Shown here: piece after piece, positions 1-8,147 of the stretch
Numbering within the stretch: position 1 is the stretch's first letter
Layout of the letters: each line of letters starts with the position of its first letter
NCBI RefSeq assembly: GCF_900591205.1
Contig: NZ_UUPU01000109.1
Location: 288,732-352,731, forward strand
Source: Pseudomonas viridiflava
GTDB taxonomy: Bacteria; Pseudomonadota; Gammaproteobacteria; Pseudomonadales; Pseudomonadaceae
Direction of reading: 5' to 3'
DNA: 64,000 nt
Made by a program: the position numbers and the translations under genes
Notes under the pieces: generated by a model
What the model was told of the DNA's origin: nothing
Seen by the model: the letters and a program-made list of their open reading frames with translations, nothing else
The model's database searches: none

Positions 1-142
1 CAAGGGCGAGCTGGTGCGGGTGCTGCCGGGTTTTGATTCGCCGAGCCGGCAGATGCACCTCGTCTACACGGCGAACCGGCAGCGCACCGCCAAGCTGCGG
101 CGCTTTGTCGAAGCCGTGTTGGGGCGTTTCGGCCCCGCGTGA
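1..142 (+). CDS. LysR-family regulator, C-terminal end only (partial)
   Basis: Only the last 46 codons are inside the window; the gene starts upstream. Reading from base 2 gives a peptide with GELVRVLP, then HLVYTANRQRTAKLRRFVEA and a stop at 140-142. The pattern 'L-V-x-V-L-P ... L-V-Y-x-x-x-R-x-x-x-x-K-L-R-x-F-V' is the usual end of the LysR effector-binding domain, where the last helix carries the R/K-L-R-x-F-V motif. No DNA-binding part is visible, so the regulon cannot be guessed. It ends 4 bases before the convergent stop of the next regulator. Confidence 0.7.
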   Translation, partial: KGELVRVLPGFDSPSRQMHLVYTANRQRTAKLRRFVEAVLGRFGPA

Positions 143-146
143 ACTC

Positions 147-995
147 TCAAATGTGGAAGCCGTGTTTGACTTGCTCGTACAAGTGCAAGGCCAGCGCATT
201 GCTGGTATCGCACAGCAGGTACAGGTGGTGAACCGGCAGCGGCGGTAACGCAAAACCTGCGATGACGTGTGTCAGCCCTTCGCCCATGCGGCTTTCCTCG
301 ATCAGCCCCACCGCCACCCCGCTGCGGATACACGCCTCGACCGCTGTGGAATTAGGGCTTTCGAGCAATATCCGGTGATAAATCCCGTGGTCTTTCAGCG
401 TCTGCAGCGCGGCTGCACGATACGGGCACCCAGCGACCGGCACGGTGATGGGCAGTGCACCATTGGCCGGGCAACTGAAGTGCTCGGCCGCGACCCACAA
501 CGGCTGCACAGACCCCAGGCGCTCACCTTGTGCCAAGGGGTGCGCGGTAACGGTGATCGCCAGGTCCAGCCGATTTGCCATAAACAAATTCAGCAGCTCG
601 CCGCTGGTGCGCGCTTCGACTTCCAGTTCCAGCAGTGGGTTGTCGGCGATCAACTGCGGCAGAAATTCCTGCATGAAGGCGGGGGCATAGGTGTCCGGCA
701 CACCCAGGCGGATCTTGCCCTGCATGCGTTGGGGCATCAGTGAGATCAGCAGGCGGTCATGGCTCTTGAGGAAATCGGTGGTTTCGCCCAGCAACTTGTG
801 GCCATACAGCGTCAGTTCCACGCCCTGGTTGCTGCGGCTGAACAGACGTTGGCCGACTTGATCTTCCAGCTTCTGGATTTGCGTGGTCACGGTGGACGCG
901 CTGCGATGCACGTGTTCGGCGGCCTCGTTGAACCGCCGAAAGCGCGCCACGGCGTGAAAGGTACGTAACAGCTCGATGTTCAGTTGTTTGGGCAT
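147..995 (-). CDS. LysR-family transcriptional regulator
   Basis: This 282-residue protein has the LysR length and layout. Residues 5-65 form the winged helix-turn-helix (LLRTFHAVARFRRFNEAAEHVHRS, then TTQIQKLEDQVGQRLF). Residues 90-280 are the periplasmic-binding-protein-like effector domain. It is divergent from the EamA transporter at 1094 with a 98-bp shared intergenic region, the standard arrangement for a LysR regulator and its target. By inference it controls that exporter. The effector is unknown. The stop nearly abuts the convergent partial LysR gene. Confidence 0.85.
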   Translation of the reverse strand: MPKQLNIELLRTFHAVARFRRFNEAAEHVHRSASTVTTQIQKLEDQVGQRLFSRSNQGVELTLYGHKLLGETTDFLKSHDRLLISLMPQRMQGKIRLGVPDTYAPAFMQEFLPQLIADNPLLELEVEARTSGELLNLFMANRLDLAITVTAHPLAQGERLGSVQPLWVAAEHFSCPANGALPITVPVAGCPYRAAALQTLKDHGIYHRILLESPNSTAVEACIRSGVAVGLIEESRMGEGLTHVIAGFALPPLPVHHLYLLCDTSNALALHLYEQVKHGFHI

Positions 996-1027
996 AATTC
1001 CACTTTTACGGACCAGTTGTGCAGGTT

Positions 1028-1044
1028 ATTCAAATATACAGAAT
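1028..1044. promoter_or_regulatory. Possible LysR operator between regulator and EamA gene
   Basis: ATTC-N9-GAAT is a short AT-rich dyad (ATTC at 1028-1031, GAAT at 1041-1044) near the middle of the divergent intergenic region. Its size and place suit a LysR-type site, but 4-bp arms are weak evidence. Confidence 0.25.
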
Positions 1045-1093
1045 CATGCGCGGCCCTTAGCCTGGCAGTCAACGTACAACGGCTGGAGGCTGC

Positions 1094-1993
1094 ATGAAGC
1101 GATCAACCCTGGGGCGGCTGCTGTTGCAAGCTGCATTCGTCCTGTCGTGGAGCTCCGGCTATATCGGCGCCAAACTCGGGACTCAAGGGGGTGGGGCGTT
1201 CAACCTGCTGTTCTGGCGGTTCCTGTTGGTATCGGTCTGCCTGGGGCTTTTTTTGAATGTCAGGTTGCTGAAGGTTTCGTGGGAACTGATTCGCCATTAC
1301 GCCGTGATCGGTTTTCTGTCGCAGTTCCTGTACCTGAGTTGCCTCTACGTCGCGATCCAGAATGGCCTGCCGCCCGGCATCGCCGCAATCATCGCGGCGC
1401 TGCAGCCCTTGATGACAGCGGCGTTGTCCACGGGAAACGCTGCCGAGCGCAGTGGCGGCTGGCAGTGGCTGGGGCTGACGATCAGTTTTGTCGGTGTGTC
1501 GACGGTGATCGCCGGGCAGTACGGCAGCGGTGGCCAAGGTATTGGCCTGGTGATGTACCTGTTGCCGCTGGCGGCTGCGCTTGGGCTGACGCTGGCAACC
1601 TTGTACGAGCGCCGCACCCCTCAGCACCAGGATGTGGGCCTGGTGTTGCCGCTGTTTATCCAATCGGTACTGACCTTGATAGGGTTTACCGCGGCCGTGC
1701 TCTACACCGATACCCTGAGCATTCCGAGTGACCCGGATGTACTGATCTCGATTGTGTGGCTGACGGTGTTTTCCACGTTTATCGCCTACCTGAGCCTGTG
1801 GATGCTGCTGCGGGTGATGACGGCCACCCGCGTGGCAGCACTGGTTTACCTGGAGCCGCCGGTGACCCTGGTCTGGGCCGCACTGATGTTTGGCGACGTG
1901 ATTCACCCATCCACCTATGCCGGCATTGCGGTGGTGGTCGCGGGGCTGCTGCTGGTGCGCCTGAAGCGACCGACCGTCGCGTGCGCTTCTTGA
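1094..1993 (+). CDS. EamA/DMT-family drug-metabolite exporter
   Basis: This is an inner-membrane protein of 299 residues with about ten hydrophobic segments and two repeated EamA units (roughly residues 5-140 and 150-290). That is the normal length and layout of the RhaT/EamA branch of the drug/metabolite transporter superfamily. The N-terminus contains FVLSWSSGYIGAK, a common opening of this family. A ribosome site (GGAGG) precedes the ATG. Family members export amino acids or metabolites, but the substrate cannot be read from sequence. It is divergent from the LysR regulator at 147-995, its probable controller. Confidence 0.85.
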   Translation: MKRSTLGRLLLQAAFVLSWSSGYIGAKLGTQGGGAFNLLFWRFLLVSVCLGLFLNVRLLKVSWELIRHYAVIGFLSQFLYLSCLYVAIQNGLPPGIAAIIAALQPLMTAALSTGNAAERSGGWQWLGLTISFVGVSTVIAGQYGSGGQGIGLVMYLLPLAAALGLTLATLYERRTPQHQDVGLVLPLFIQSVLTLIGFTAAVLYTDTLSIPSDPDVLISIVWLTVFSTFIAYLSLWMLLRVMTATRVAALVYLEPPVTLVWAALMFGDVIHPSTYAGIAVVVAGLLLVRLKRPTVACAS

Positions 1994-2123
1994 GGCACGA
2001 GGGTTCAGCAAGCTGACAGACATCACCTGTTAAAACTTACCCAGGCCAAGCAGGAGCATGGCTGAACCAAGGGGGCATTTTTTACAGTTGCAGGTGTTGG
2101 GCGCCAGCGCCCGAGGGTTTTGT

Positions 2124-2453
2124 ATGTTGCTACGTTATGCAGCATTGGCGGCCATGGTCGTCGCGGCATCCGGATGTGTGCAAGAGCGCGTCGTGCATGA
2201 GCGCAGGCCGGTGCAACGTGAGTACGTGGAAGTCGTCGCGCCGCAACCGCCGCCGGTGCAGGTGATCGAAGTCGAGCCGCCCGTGCGGTATGGCTATGTC
2301 TGGTCACGCGGTTACTGGCGCTGGGAAGGCGGGCGCTACGTCGCGGTACATGGCCATTGGGAGCCGGTGCGCGAGGGCTATCGTTATGTGCACCCGCACT
2401 GGGTGCAGCGCAATGATGGCTTCCACTGGCAGGCGGGTGGCTGGGTCCGTTGA
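2124..2453 (+). CDS. Lipoprotein with YXWXGXW-type repeats
   Basis: The chosen start gives a 109-residue protein beginning MLLRYAALAAMVVAASGC, a lipoprotein signal with an A-S-G-C lipobox. An upstream in-frame ATG at 2058 would bury the signal peptide and is less likely. The mature part starts with a Pro/Val-rich linker and ends with two Trp/Tyr/Gly-rich repeats (YVWSRGYWRWEGGRY and WVQRNDGFHWQAGGWV), typical of small YXWXGXW-repeat envelope proteins. Function in this family is not established. It converges on the secreted protein at 2461. Confidence 0.75.
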   Translation: MLLRYAALAAMVVAASGCVQERVVHERRPVQREYVEVVAPQPPPVQVIEVEPPVRYGYVWSRGYWRWEGGRYVAVHGHWEPVREGYRYVHPHWVQRNDGFHWQAGGWVR

Positions 2454-2460
2454 CCCTTGG

Positions 2461-2835
2461 CTAGATCGGCTTTTGGGTTCCCAGCAGTCGAACCTCGCGT
2501 AACAGCGCGGCACCGAGCTGATCGGTGCCCAGCTCCCGGTAACCCACGGCCTTGATCTCGCCGTTCTCTTCCGCCTGGATGATGATCACCGGTGTCTCTT
2601 TGCCGCTGGTTTCGTCGACGTGCATCGCGTACTGGGGAATATCCAGCTTGATCGGTGTGCCCGCCGCCTGGCCTTTCACATTGATCAGAAACGCCGCACA
2701 ACCCGTATCGACATCCGTACTGGTGGCGGAGCGGCCGCTGACGAAGCAGGTCTGCGGCAGGTCGGGCCAGGTGATGGCGTCGGCCAGGGCGAGGGTTGGC
2801 GTCATGGCCAGGGCTGCGAGAAGAAACGTGCGCAC
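2461..2835 (-). CDS. Secreted hypothetical protein
   Basis: The protein starts at a GTG giving RTFLLAALAMTPTLALA-D, a clean Sec signal peptide; a purine-rich GAGAGAAAG stretch lies about 10 bases upstream. The alternative TTG at 2856 has no visible ribosome site. The mature part is about 105 residues with two cysteines (in TCFVSG and TGCAAF) that could form a disulfide. I do not recognise the family. It is probably periplasmic. It is tail-to-tail with the lipoprotein gene and shares no operon with vapBC next door. Confidence 0.6.
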   Translation of the reverse strand: MRTFLLAALAMTPTLALADAITWPDLPQTCFVSGRSATSTDVDTGCAAFLINVKGQAAGTPIKLDIPQYAMHVDETSGKETPVIIIQAEENGEIKAVGYRELGTDQLGAALLREVRLLGTQKPI

Positions 2836-2906
2836 GTGGGGCTTTCTCTCGATCAAAGGTAAATGCGTTTTTTACCAAAGCCTGCCGGTTGCCGCAACGC
2901 TGCGGC

Positions 2907-3302
2907 TCACGCCAGTCGCTGCATGCCCGCCGACTTGACCGCGTTGAGGTCGAAGGTCGCGGTGTATTTGCACCCGGCTGCGTGGGCGCAGCGCTCTATC
3001 AGGCAGTCGGCGAAGTCGGCTTTATTGGCTGAGAATCGCCGAAGCGCCTGCCAGATAACCTCCGCATGCTCGATGGTCAATTCACGGGTGCGCAACAAGG
3101 TTTCCAGCACCGTCACCACATCGCTCTTGGCCGACTGGTAGCAGCTTTGTAAAACCCAGACCAGCTCCACCACGGACACCAGGCTGACAAAGCCGGGTGA
3201 AAATGTGCTGAGCGATTCGATCAGCTCGTTGGCTTTGGGGGATTGCACGGGATCATCCTGGGTGACATAGCGCACCAGCACATTGGTATCCAGGCCGATC
3301 AT
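2907..3302 (-). CDS. vapC: VapC-type PIN-domain toxin
   Basis: This 131-residue PIN-domain protein opens with MIGLDTNVLVRY. The expected acidic metal-binding residues are present: D5, E46 (in VVELVW), D96/D99 (in ADFAD) and D118. VapC enzymes are Mg-dependent ribonucleases that cut tRNA or rRNA and are held inactive by the VapB partner. The start overlaps the antitoxin stop by ATGA (3299-3302), so the two are translationally coupled. Target RNA is unknown. Confidence 0.88.
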   Translation of the reverse strand: MIGLDTNVLVRYVTQDDPVQSPKANELIESLSTFSPGFVSLVSVVELVWVLQSCYQSAKSDVVTVLETLLRTRELTIEHAEVIWQALRRFSANKADFADCLIERCAHAAGCKYTATFDLNAVKSAGMQRLA

Positions 3303-3541
3303 CCAGCCTTCGCTCCCTGTGCTGCGATGGCGCGGTTCATGTCCTCAATGGAGACAGCCTGCGCAGGCTTGCGGATCAGCCCTTTTAGGTCATGAACGGT
3401 TTTGCTCGCGGCAATCATGGAAAACTTGCCGTCTTCCATTTCGACAAATTCAACCCGGTCTCCGGTTTCCAGGCCCAGGGCAGTCCTGACTTGGACGGGA
3501 ATGGTGATTTGTCCTTTTGAGGTAAGTGTGGCGGTTGCCAT
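3299..3541 (-). CDS. vapB: AbrB/MazE-type antitoxin of the VapBC pair
   Basis: The protein starts MATATLTSKGQITIP, the classic swapped-hairpin AbrB DNA-binding opening (T-S-K-G-Q-I-T-I-P), and is about 80 residues. The C-terminal half should wrap the PIN toxin encoded 3' of it. I chose the ATG at 3541 because GGAG lies 9 bases upstream; an ATG at 3556 with AAGGAA upstream is also possible. Starts further out (3613) would place the inverted repeat at 3565-3584 inside the gene and are unlikely. Such antitoxins repress their own promoter. Confidence 0.85.
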   Translation of the reverse strand: MATATLTSKGQITIPVQVRTALGLETGDRVEFVEMEDGKFSMIAASKTVHDLKGLIRKPAQAVSIEDMNRAIAAQGAKAG

Positions 3542-3564
3542 ATTTAAAATCTCCATCGTGATAT

Positions 3565-3584
3565 TCCTTACCTTAGAGTAAGGA
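3565..3584. promoter_or_regulatory. Inverted repeat upstream of vapBC, likely autoregulatory operator
   Basis: TCCTTAC (3565-3571) and GTAAGGA (3578-3584) form perfect 7-bp arms with a 6-bp spacer, placed 24-43 bases before the vapB start. VapB/AbrB antitoxins bind such dyads in their own promoter; assigning this role here is inference. One arm also supplies the AAGGA ribosome site for the alternative 3556 start. Confidence 0.5.
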
Positions 3585-3711
3585 GTTGTGGAGGACAAGA
3601 TCCGTTGGTCCATAGGTCGCTCATCTGGTGTGGGTTGGAAGGAACAGGTAAAAAGATAGACCGTTTCCCCCCGTCGACACGCCTGAAAGCACCTGAAAAG
3701 AGATACCGCAT

Positions 3712-4104
3712 ATGACTGACCGCCACCTCATCATCCCGCCCGCCATGCTCCCGATTGTCGAGCGCGCGGGTTACGTGCCCGCCGTCAAGGTCGGCAAGAC
3801 GCTCTACTGCGCAGGGCAAGTTGGACGCACGCAGGCACTGGCGGTGATCGAAGACCCCGAGGCGCAATTCATTGCCGCCTGGGACAACCTGCGGGTGGTA
3901 TTGGAGGAGGGTGGTTGCACCTTCGACGATGTGGTGGACATGACCACCTACCACGTGAACATGCGCCAACACATGGCGGTTTTTCGTGAGGTGAAAAACC
4001 GCCTGTTCCCACGCGGGCATTGCGCCTGGACCACGATTGGCGTGTCCGAACTGGCGCATCCCGGTTTGCTGGTGGAAATCAAATGTGTGGCAATACAGCG
4101 CTGA
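3712..4104 (+). CDS. Rid-family (YjgF/YER057c/UK114) protein
   Basis: This 130-residue protein has the chorismate-mutase-like fold signature of the family: YCAGQVG near residue 35, VVDMTTYHVNM near 80 and GLLVEIKCVA at the end. RidA itself hydrolyses reactive enamines/imines, and its key arginine (Arg105) sits in an A-R-S-x-V motif. Here the aligned segment reads AWTTIGVSEL, so the arginine is replaced by tryptophan. The protein therefore probably belongs to a Rid subfamily without RidA's deaminase activity. It converges on ppnN with only 4 bases between stops. Confidence 0.8.
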   Translation: MTDRHLIIPPAMLPIVERAGYVPAVKVGKTLYCAGQVGRTQALAVIEDPEAQFIAAWDNLRVVLEEGGCTFDDVVDMTTYHVNMRQHMAVFREVKNRLFPRGHCAWTTIGVSELAHPGLLVEIKCVAIQR

Positions 4105-4108
4105 CGGG

Positions 4109-5482
4109 TTACTGCACCACCCGATAACACGGCACATACGCTGCGCCGCCCGGCAATTTCATGCGGTGCTGGGCGACGAAAGCCTGCAGCAGTTCGTCCA
4201 GCGGCTTCATGATCGCCGGGTCGCCGTGGATTTCGTAAGGGCCGTGCTCTTCGATCAGGCGGATGCCCTTGTCCTTGACGTTACCCGCCACGATGCCCGA
4301 GAACGCACGGCGCAGGTTGGCTGCCAACTCATGCGGCGCCAGCGCGTGGTTCAGTTGCAGGCTGGCCATGTTTTCGTGGGTCGGGTCGAACGGGCGCTGG
4401 AAGCCCTCGTCGATTTTCAGCAGCCAGTTGAAGTGGAACGCGTCGTTGCGCTCGCGGCGGAACTGCTTCACCGCCTTGAGCCCGGCGGTCATCTGGCGCG
4501 CAACCTCGGCCGGATCGTCGATGATGATCTGGTAGTGCGCCTGTGCGGCCTCGCCCAGGGTGGCGCCGACAAACGCGTGCAACTGTTGCAGGTACGGCGC
4601 GGCGTGTTTCGGCCCGGTGAGGATGACCGGGAACGGCAGGTCACGGTTGTCCGGGTGCATGAGGATGCCCAGCAGGTACAGGAACTCTTCAGCCGTGCCG
4701 GCGCCACCCGGGAAGATGATGATGCCGTGGCCGACGCGCACGAAGGCTTCCAGGCGTTTCTCGATATCCGGCAGGATCACCAGCTCGTTGACGATCGGGT
4801 TCGGCGCTTCGGCAGCGATGATGCCCGGCTCGGTCAGGCCCAGGTAGCGGCCGCCGGTAATGCGCTGCTTGGCGTGGGAAATGGTCGCGCCTTTCATCGG
4901 ACCTTTCATCACGCCAGGGCCGCAACCGGTGCACACGTCGAGGCTGCGCAGGCCCAGTTCGTGGCCGACTTTCTTGGTGTATTTGTATTCTTCGGTATTG
5001 ATCGAGTGCCCGCCCCAGCACACCACGATTTTCGGCTCGACACCCGGGCGCAACGTACGGGCGTTGCGCAGCAGGTGGAACACGTAGTCGGTGATGCCCT
5101 GGGAATTGCTCAGGTCGATGCGCTGGCTGTCCAGTTCGTTCTCGGTGTAGACGATGTCGCGCAGAGCGCTGAACAGCATCTCGCGGGTGCTGGCGATCAT
5201 TTCGCCATCGACGAAAGCGTCCGCCGGTGCGTTCAGCAGCTCCAGGCGTACGCCGCGATCCTGCTGGTGGATGCGCACTTCAAAGTCTTTGTAGGCGTCG
5301 AGGATGGTCTTGGCGTTGTCGATATGCGCGCCGGTGTTGAGGATCGCCAGGGCGCACTGGCGGAACAGCGTGTAGATGCTGCCGGAACCGGCTTCACTCA
5401 GTTGCTGGACTTCACGTTGGGACAGGGTTTCGAGGCTGCCCTTGGGGCTGACGGAGGCGTTGATGACTTGACGTTGGGGCAT
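4109..5482 (-). CDS. ppnN: Nucleotide 5'-monophosphate nucleosidase PpnN (LOG family)
   Basis: Starting at MPQRQVINASVSPKG the protein is 457 residues, close to E. coli PpnN (about 454). The central Rossmann-like LOG domain carries CTGCGPGVMKGPMKG and the signature PGGAGTAEEFLYLLG. These contain the phosphoribohydrolase motif that cleaves purine and pyrimidine nucleotides to base plus ribose-5-phosphate. The flanking N- and C-terminal domains match the long PpnN form, not the short cytokinin LOG enzymes. PpnN is known as a (p)ppGpp-regulated enzyme in E. coli. An upstream ATG at 5512 would add ten unconserved residues. Confidence 0.88.
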   Translation of the reverse strand: MPQRQVINASVSPKGSLETLSQREVQQLSEAGSGSIYTLFRQCALAILNTGAHIDNAKTILDAYKDFEVRIHQQDRGVRLELLNAPADAFVDGEMIASTREMLFSALRDIVYTENELDSQRIDLSNSQGITDYVFHLLRNARTLRPGVEPKIVVCWGGHSINTEEYKYTKKVGHELGLRSLDVCTGCGPGVMKGPMKGATISHAKQRITGGRYLGLTEPGIIAAEAPNPIVNELVILPDIEKRLEAFVRVGHGIIIFPGGAGTAEEFLYLLGILMHPDNRDLPFPVILTGPKHAAPYLQQLHAFVGATLGEAAQAHYQIIIDDPAEVARQMTAGLKAVKQFRRERNDAFHFNWLLKIDEGFQRPFDPTHENMASLQLNHALAPHELAANLRRAFSGIVAGNVKDKGIRLIEEHGPYEIHGDPAIMKPLDELLQAFVAQHRMKLPGGAAYVPCYRVVQ

Positions 5483-5629
5483 TCTGATTCCTTGAAAGCG
5501 CAGCCAGCGCACCCCTTGAGGTGCAATGGCTTGAGAATGGTGGCGCCGAATTCGGTCGCACGAGACAGTTATTTACCTCAGGCGCAATGCCGAGTGCAAA
5601 CACCGTCTCGCACCATCATGCCGCAGAAC

Positions 5630-6454
5630 TTACTGAATCAGCTTCCAGTTTTTGTAGAAAACCCGACGCAGGGTAAAGACCATGCCGGCAAACCCCGCGA
5701 TCACGGCGTTGAGCACCGACGGCAGCGGGGTCGGCCGGACGATGTCGATAAACAGGCAGTAGCGTTTTGCATCGTTTTTATTGAAGGAGGCGTGCATCAG
5801 CGTGTCATCGAAAATAAACAACGGGTCGTCGTGCCAGTAATGCTTGTGTTTGCCCACCTGAATGTAAACGCCCTCGTGATGGGGCGCCGGGGCCATGTTG
5901 TAGAGCACGCGGAACATCATGCGCAGCGGGCCGAAGTGGAACGAGGTCGAACGGTTCTCATTGAACACCGACACGCCGATGGTCTTCACGAACGGCAGTT
6001 TTTCCCGAAGTTTCGGAAGGTCCAGTGTGGTCTCGATCGGCCGCCCATACCATTGGAAAAACAGCATGCCACGCTTCTTCTCGGCCATGCGTTCGTCCAG
6101 GTAGCCGATGATTTCATCCTTGTGGGCCATGGCATCGTCGATCACTTGTTGCAGGTCCGCACGCCAGGCGGGCGGCAGGTCGTGCATCGTATAAACGTGA
6201 CGGTTGCGCGAGCTCAGCAGGTCGAACAGCGTATTGAACGGCGCCAGCAGCCAGGTGTTGCGGCCGCTGCCGATAAAGTATTTCTTGATCGTGGGCGCGT
6301 CATACAAACCGTTACGCAGGAAATCGTAAATACCGCAGACCAGCACCAGGCCCAGGAACACCAGCGTGGTTTCGGGGAACACGTCGATAATCAGCAGTAC
6401 GCCGAATACCCAGGCGACCGATATCGCTTTTTTACGCAAGCCAGATTTGTTCAT
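5630..6454 (-). CDS. Membrane-anchored aspartyl/asparaginyl beta-hydroxylase family protein
   Basis: From the ATG with TTGGAG nine bases upstream the protein is 274 residues; an in-frame ATG at 6538 would add 28. Residues about 8-42 are one or two membrane segments. The rest is an aspartyl beta-hydroxylase-like Fe(II)/2-oxoglutarate domain. The first iron motif reads FHFGPLRMM, so it is H173-x-G175, not H-x-D. The second His is in LMHASFNK (H221), and the 2-oxoglutarate Arg is in KRYCLFIDIVRP (R231). This differs from LpxO, where I expect PHRDP, so I do not call it lpxO. Human AspH also has HxG, so activity is possible. Substrate unknown. Confidence 0.75.
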   Translation of the reverse strand: MNKSGLRKKAISVAWVFGVLLIIDVFPETTLVFLGLVLVCGIYDFLRNGLYDAPTIKKYFIGSGRNTWLLAPFNTLFDLLSSRNRHVYTMHDLPPAWRADLQQVIDDAMAHKDEIIGYLDERMAEKKRGMLFFQWYGRPIETTLDLPKLREKLPFVKTIGVSVFNENRSTSFHFGPLRMMFRVLYNMAPAPHHEGVYIQVGKHKHYWHDDPLFIFDDTLMHASFNKNDAKRYCLFIDIVRPTPLPSVLNAVIAGFAGMVFTLRRVFYKNWKLIQ

Positions 6455-6765
6455 GACACTCAGCTCCAACAGGACGCCATTCGACAGGTCCGGGTCCATG
6501 GCTGCGAGTGGTGGGGTTTTTGAAACATATTGAAACAACTACGCCATGATAAGGCGTTCAGCGCCGGATGGGCGTTTTAAATAGTGCGAAGTTGTGCAGG
6601 CTTTACACGGTTTTTGACCCTTGCCACGCTTGGGCGGATTGGATTTTGTAATCGGAAGATTTGCGACTATCGTGACGCTTCGGTTTTTCAGGCGTCATAG
6701 ACCGGTACGATTGAAGTTGAATGGCCACCATTGGCCTTCGGCACCTTGGAAGAGGCAGAATTTTT

Positions 6766-7959
6766 ATGATCATCAAACCGCGGGTTCGTGGCTTTATCTG
6801 TGTGACCGCTCACCCTGTTGGCTGTGAAGCGAACGTCAAGGAACAGATTGACTACGTGACTCAACACGGCGCCATCGAAGGCGGCCCAAAGAAGGTGCTG
6901 GTCCTCGGCGCTTCCACCGGCTACGGCCTGGCCGCGCGCATCAGTGCTGCGTTTGGCTGCGGCGCCGACACCCTGGGCGTGTTTTTTGAGAAAGAAGGCG
7001 AAGAAGGCAAGTTGAGCTCCGCCGGCTGGTACAACAGCGCCGCGTTCGAGAAGTTTGCCCTCGAAAAAGGCTTGTACGCCAAGAGCATCAACGGCGACGC
7101 GTTCTCCGACGAGATCAAGCGCCTGACCATCGAAACCATCAAGAAAGACCTGGGCAAGATCGACTTGGTGGTTTACAGCCTGGCCGCGCCACGCCGTACC
7201 GACCCGCAAGGCGTGGTGCATACCTCCACGCTCAAGCCGATCGGCAAGGCCGTGACCCTGCGCGGTATCAACACCGACAAGGGCGTCGTAGTCGACACCA
7301 CTCTTGAGCCTGCTACCCAGGAAGAAATCGACGGCACCGTGAAAGTCATGGGTGGCGAAGACTGGCAGTTGTGGATCGACGCCCTGCGTGACGCCGACGT
7401 GCTGGCCGAAGGTGCCAAGACCACCGCGTTCACCTACCTCGGCGAGAAGCTGACCCAGGACATCTACTGGAACGGCTCCATCGGCGAAGCCAAGAAAGAC
7501 CTCGACAAAAAAGTCCTGACCCTGCGTGACAACCTCGCTGCGCTGAAGGGCGACGCCCGGGTGTCGGTGCTCAAGGCTGTGGTCACCCAGGCCAGCTCGG
7601 CGATCCCGATCATGCCGCTGTACCTGTCGCTGCTGTTCAAAGTGATGAAAGAGCAGGGCACTCACGAAGGTTGCATCGAGCAGGTCTACGGCCTGTTCAA
7701 GGACAGCCTGTATGGCGCAGAGCCCAAGCTTGATGCCGACGGCCGCCTGCGTGCCGACCTGGCCGAGCTGGAGCCGAAGGTCCAGGACGCCGTGGCGGCC
7801 CTGTGGAACCAGGTCACCGACGACAATGTCAACGAAATCAGCGATTTTGCCGGCTACAAGGCTGAATTCCTGCGCTTGTTCGGCTTTGAAATCGACGGCG
7901 TGGACTACGATGCCGACGTGAACCCGACTGTGAAAATCAATGGCCTGATTCAGGCTTAA
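6766..7959 (+). CDS. fabV: Trans-2-enoyl-ACP (CoA) reductase FabV
   Basis: The protein starts MIIKPRVRGFICVTAHPVGC and is 397 residues, the family length. It has the NAD-binding glycine motif LGASTGYGLAAR and the active-site Y-x8-K motif (Y234 to K243, YWNGSIGEAK), one residue off the published Burkholderia numbering. FabV reduces enoyl-ACP in fatty acid synthesis, uses NADH, and is the triclosan-insensitive isozyme of pseudomonads. The in-frame ATG at 6721 adds 15 residues that are not part of the family. A perfect 29-bp inverted repeat follows the gene. Confidence 0.95.
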   Translation: MIIKPRVRGFICVTAHPVGCEANVKEQIDYVTQHGAIEGGPKKVLVLGASTGYGLAARISAAFGCGADTLGVFFEKEGEEGKLSSAGWYNSAAFEKFALEKGLYAKSINGDAFSDEIKRLTIETIKKDLGKIDLVVYSLAAPRRTDPQGVVHTSTLKPIGKAVTLRGINTDKGVVVDTTLEPATQEEIDGTVKVMGGEDWQLWIDALRDADVLAEGAKTTAFTYLGEKLTQDIYWNGSIGEAKKDLDKKVLTLRDNLAALKGDARVSVLKAVVTQASSAIPIMPLYLSLLFKVMKEQGTHEGCIEQVYGLFKDSLYGAEPKLDADGRLRADLAELEPKVQDAVAALWNQVTDDNVNEISDFAGYKAEFLRLFGFEIDGVDYDADVNPTVKINGLIQA

Positions 7960-7974
7960 GACACGGTCAAAAAA

Positions 7975-8063
7975 TGTGGGAGGGGGCTTGCTCCCGATAG
8001 CGGCGTGTCAGTCACCGATTGTGTAACTGAACCACCGCTATCGGGAGCAAGCCCCCTCCCACA
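7975..8063. repeat. REP doublet (REPIN) with perfect 29-bp arms
   Basis: The arms are 7975-8003 and 8035-8063 with a 31-bp loop. Each begins or ends with the REP core GTGGGAGGGGGCTTGC, with GTGGGAG on the outside. It sits between fabV and the HAD gene and could also form a strong RNA hairpin after fabV. Confidence 0.9.
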
Positions 8064-8147
8064 GTCGTTTTTGCGTCATGCCGGTTCCCACTCTCCCCGC
8101 CTATCTGCCAGACTCTTTGCGTTCAAACCACGCTAACGGAGGATCTG

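Noticed and set aside
5630..6454. Annotation as lipid A hydroxylase LpxO
   Set aside because: The LpxO iron motif with H-x-D is absent; only the general beta-hydroxylase fold is supported.
4037..6523. 828-residue open frame on the plus strand
   Set aside because: It is antisense to ppnN and the oxygenase gene, runs through two unrelated genes and shows only the His/Arg/Val-rich composition of a shadow frame in high-GC DNA.
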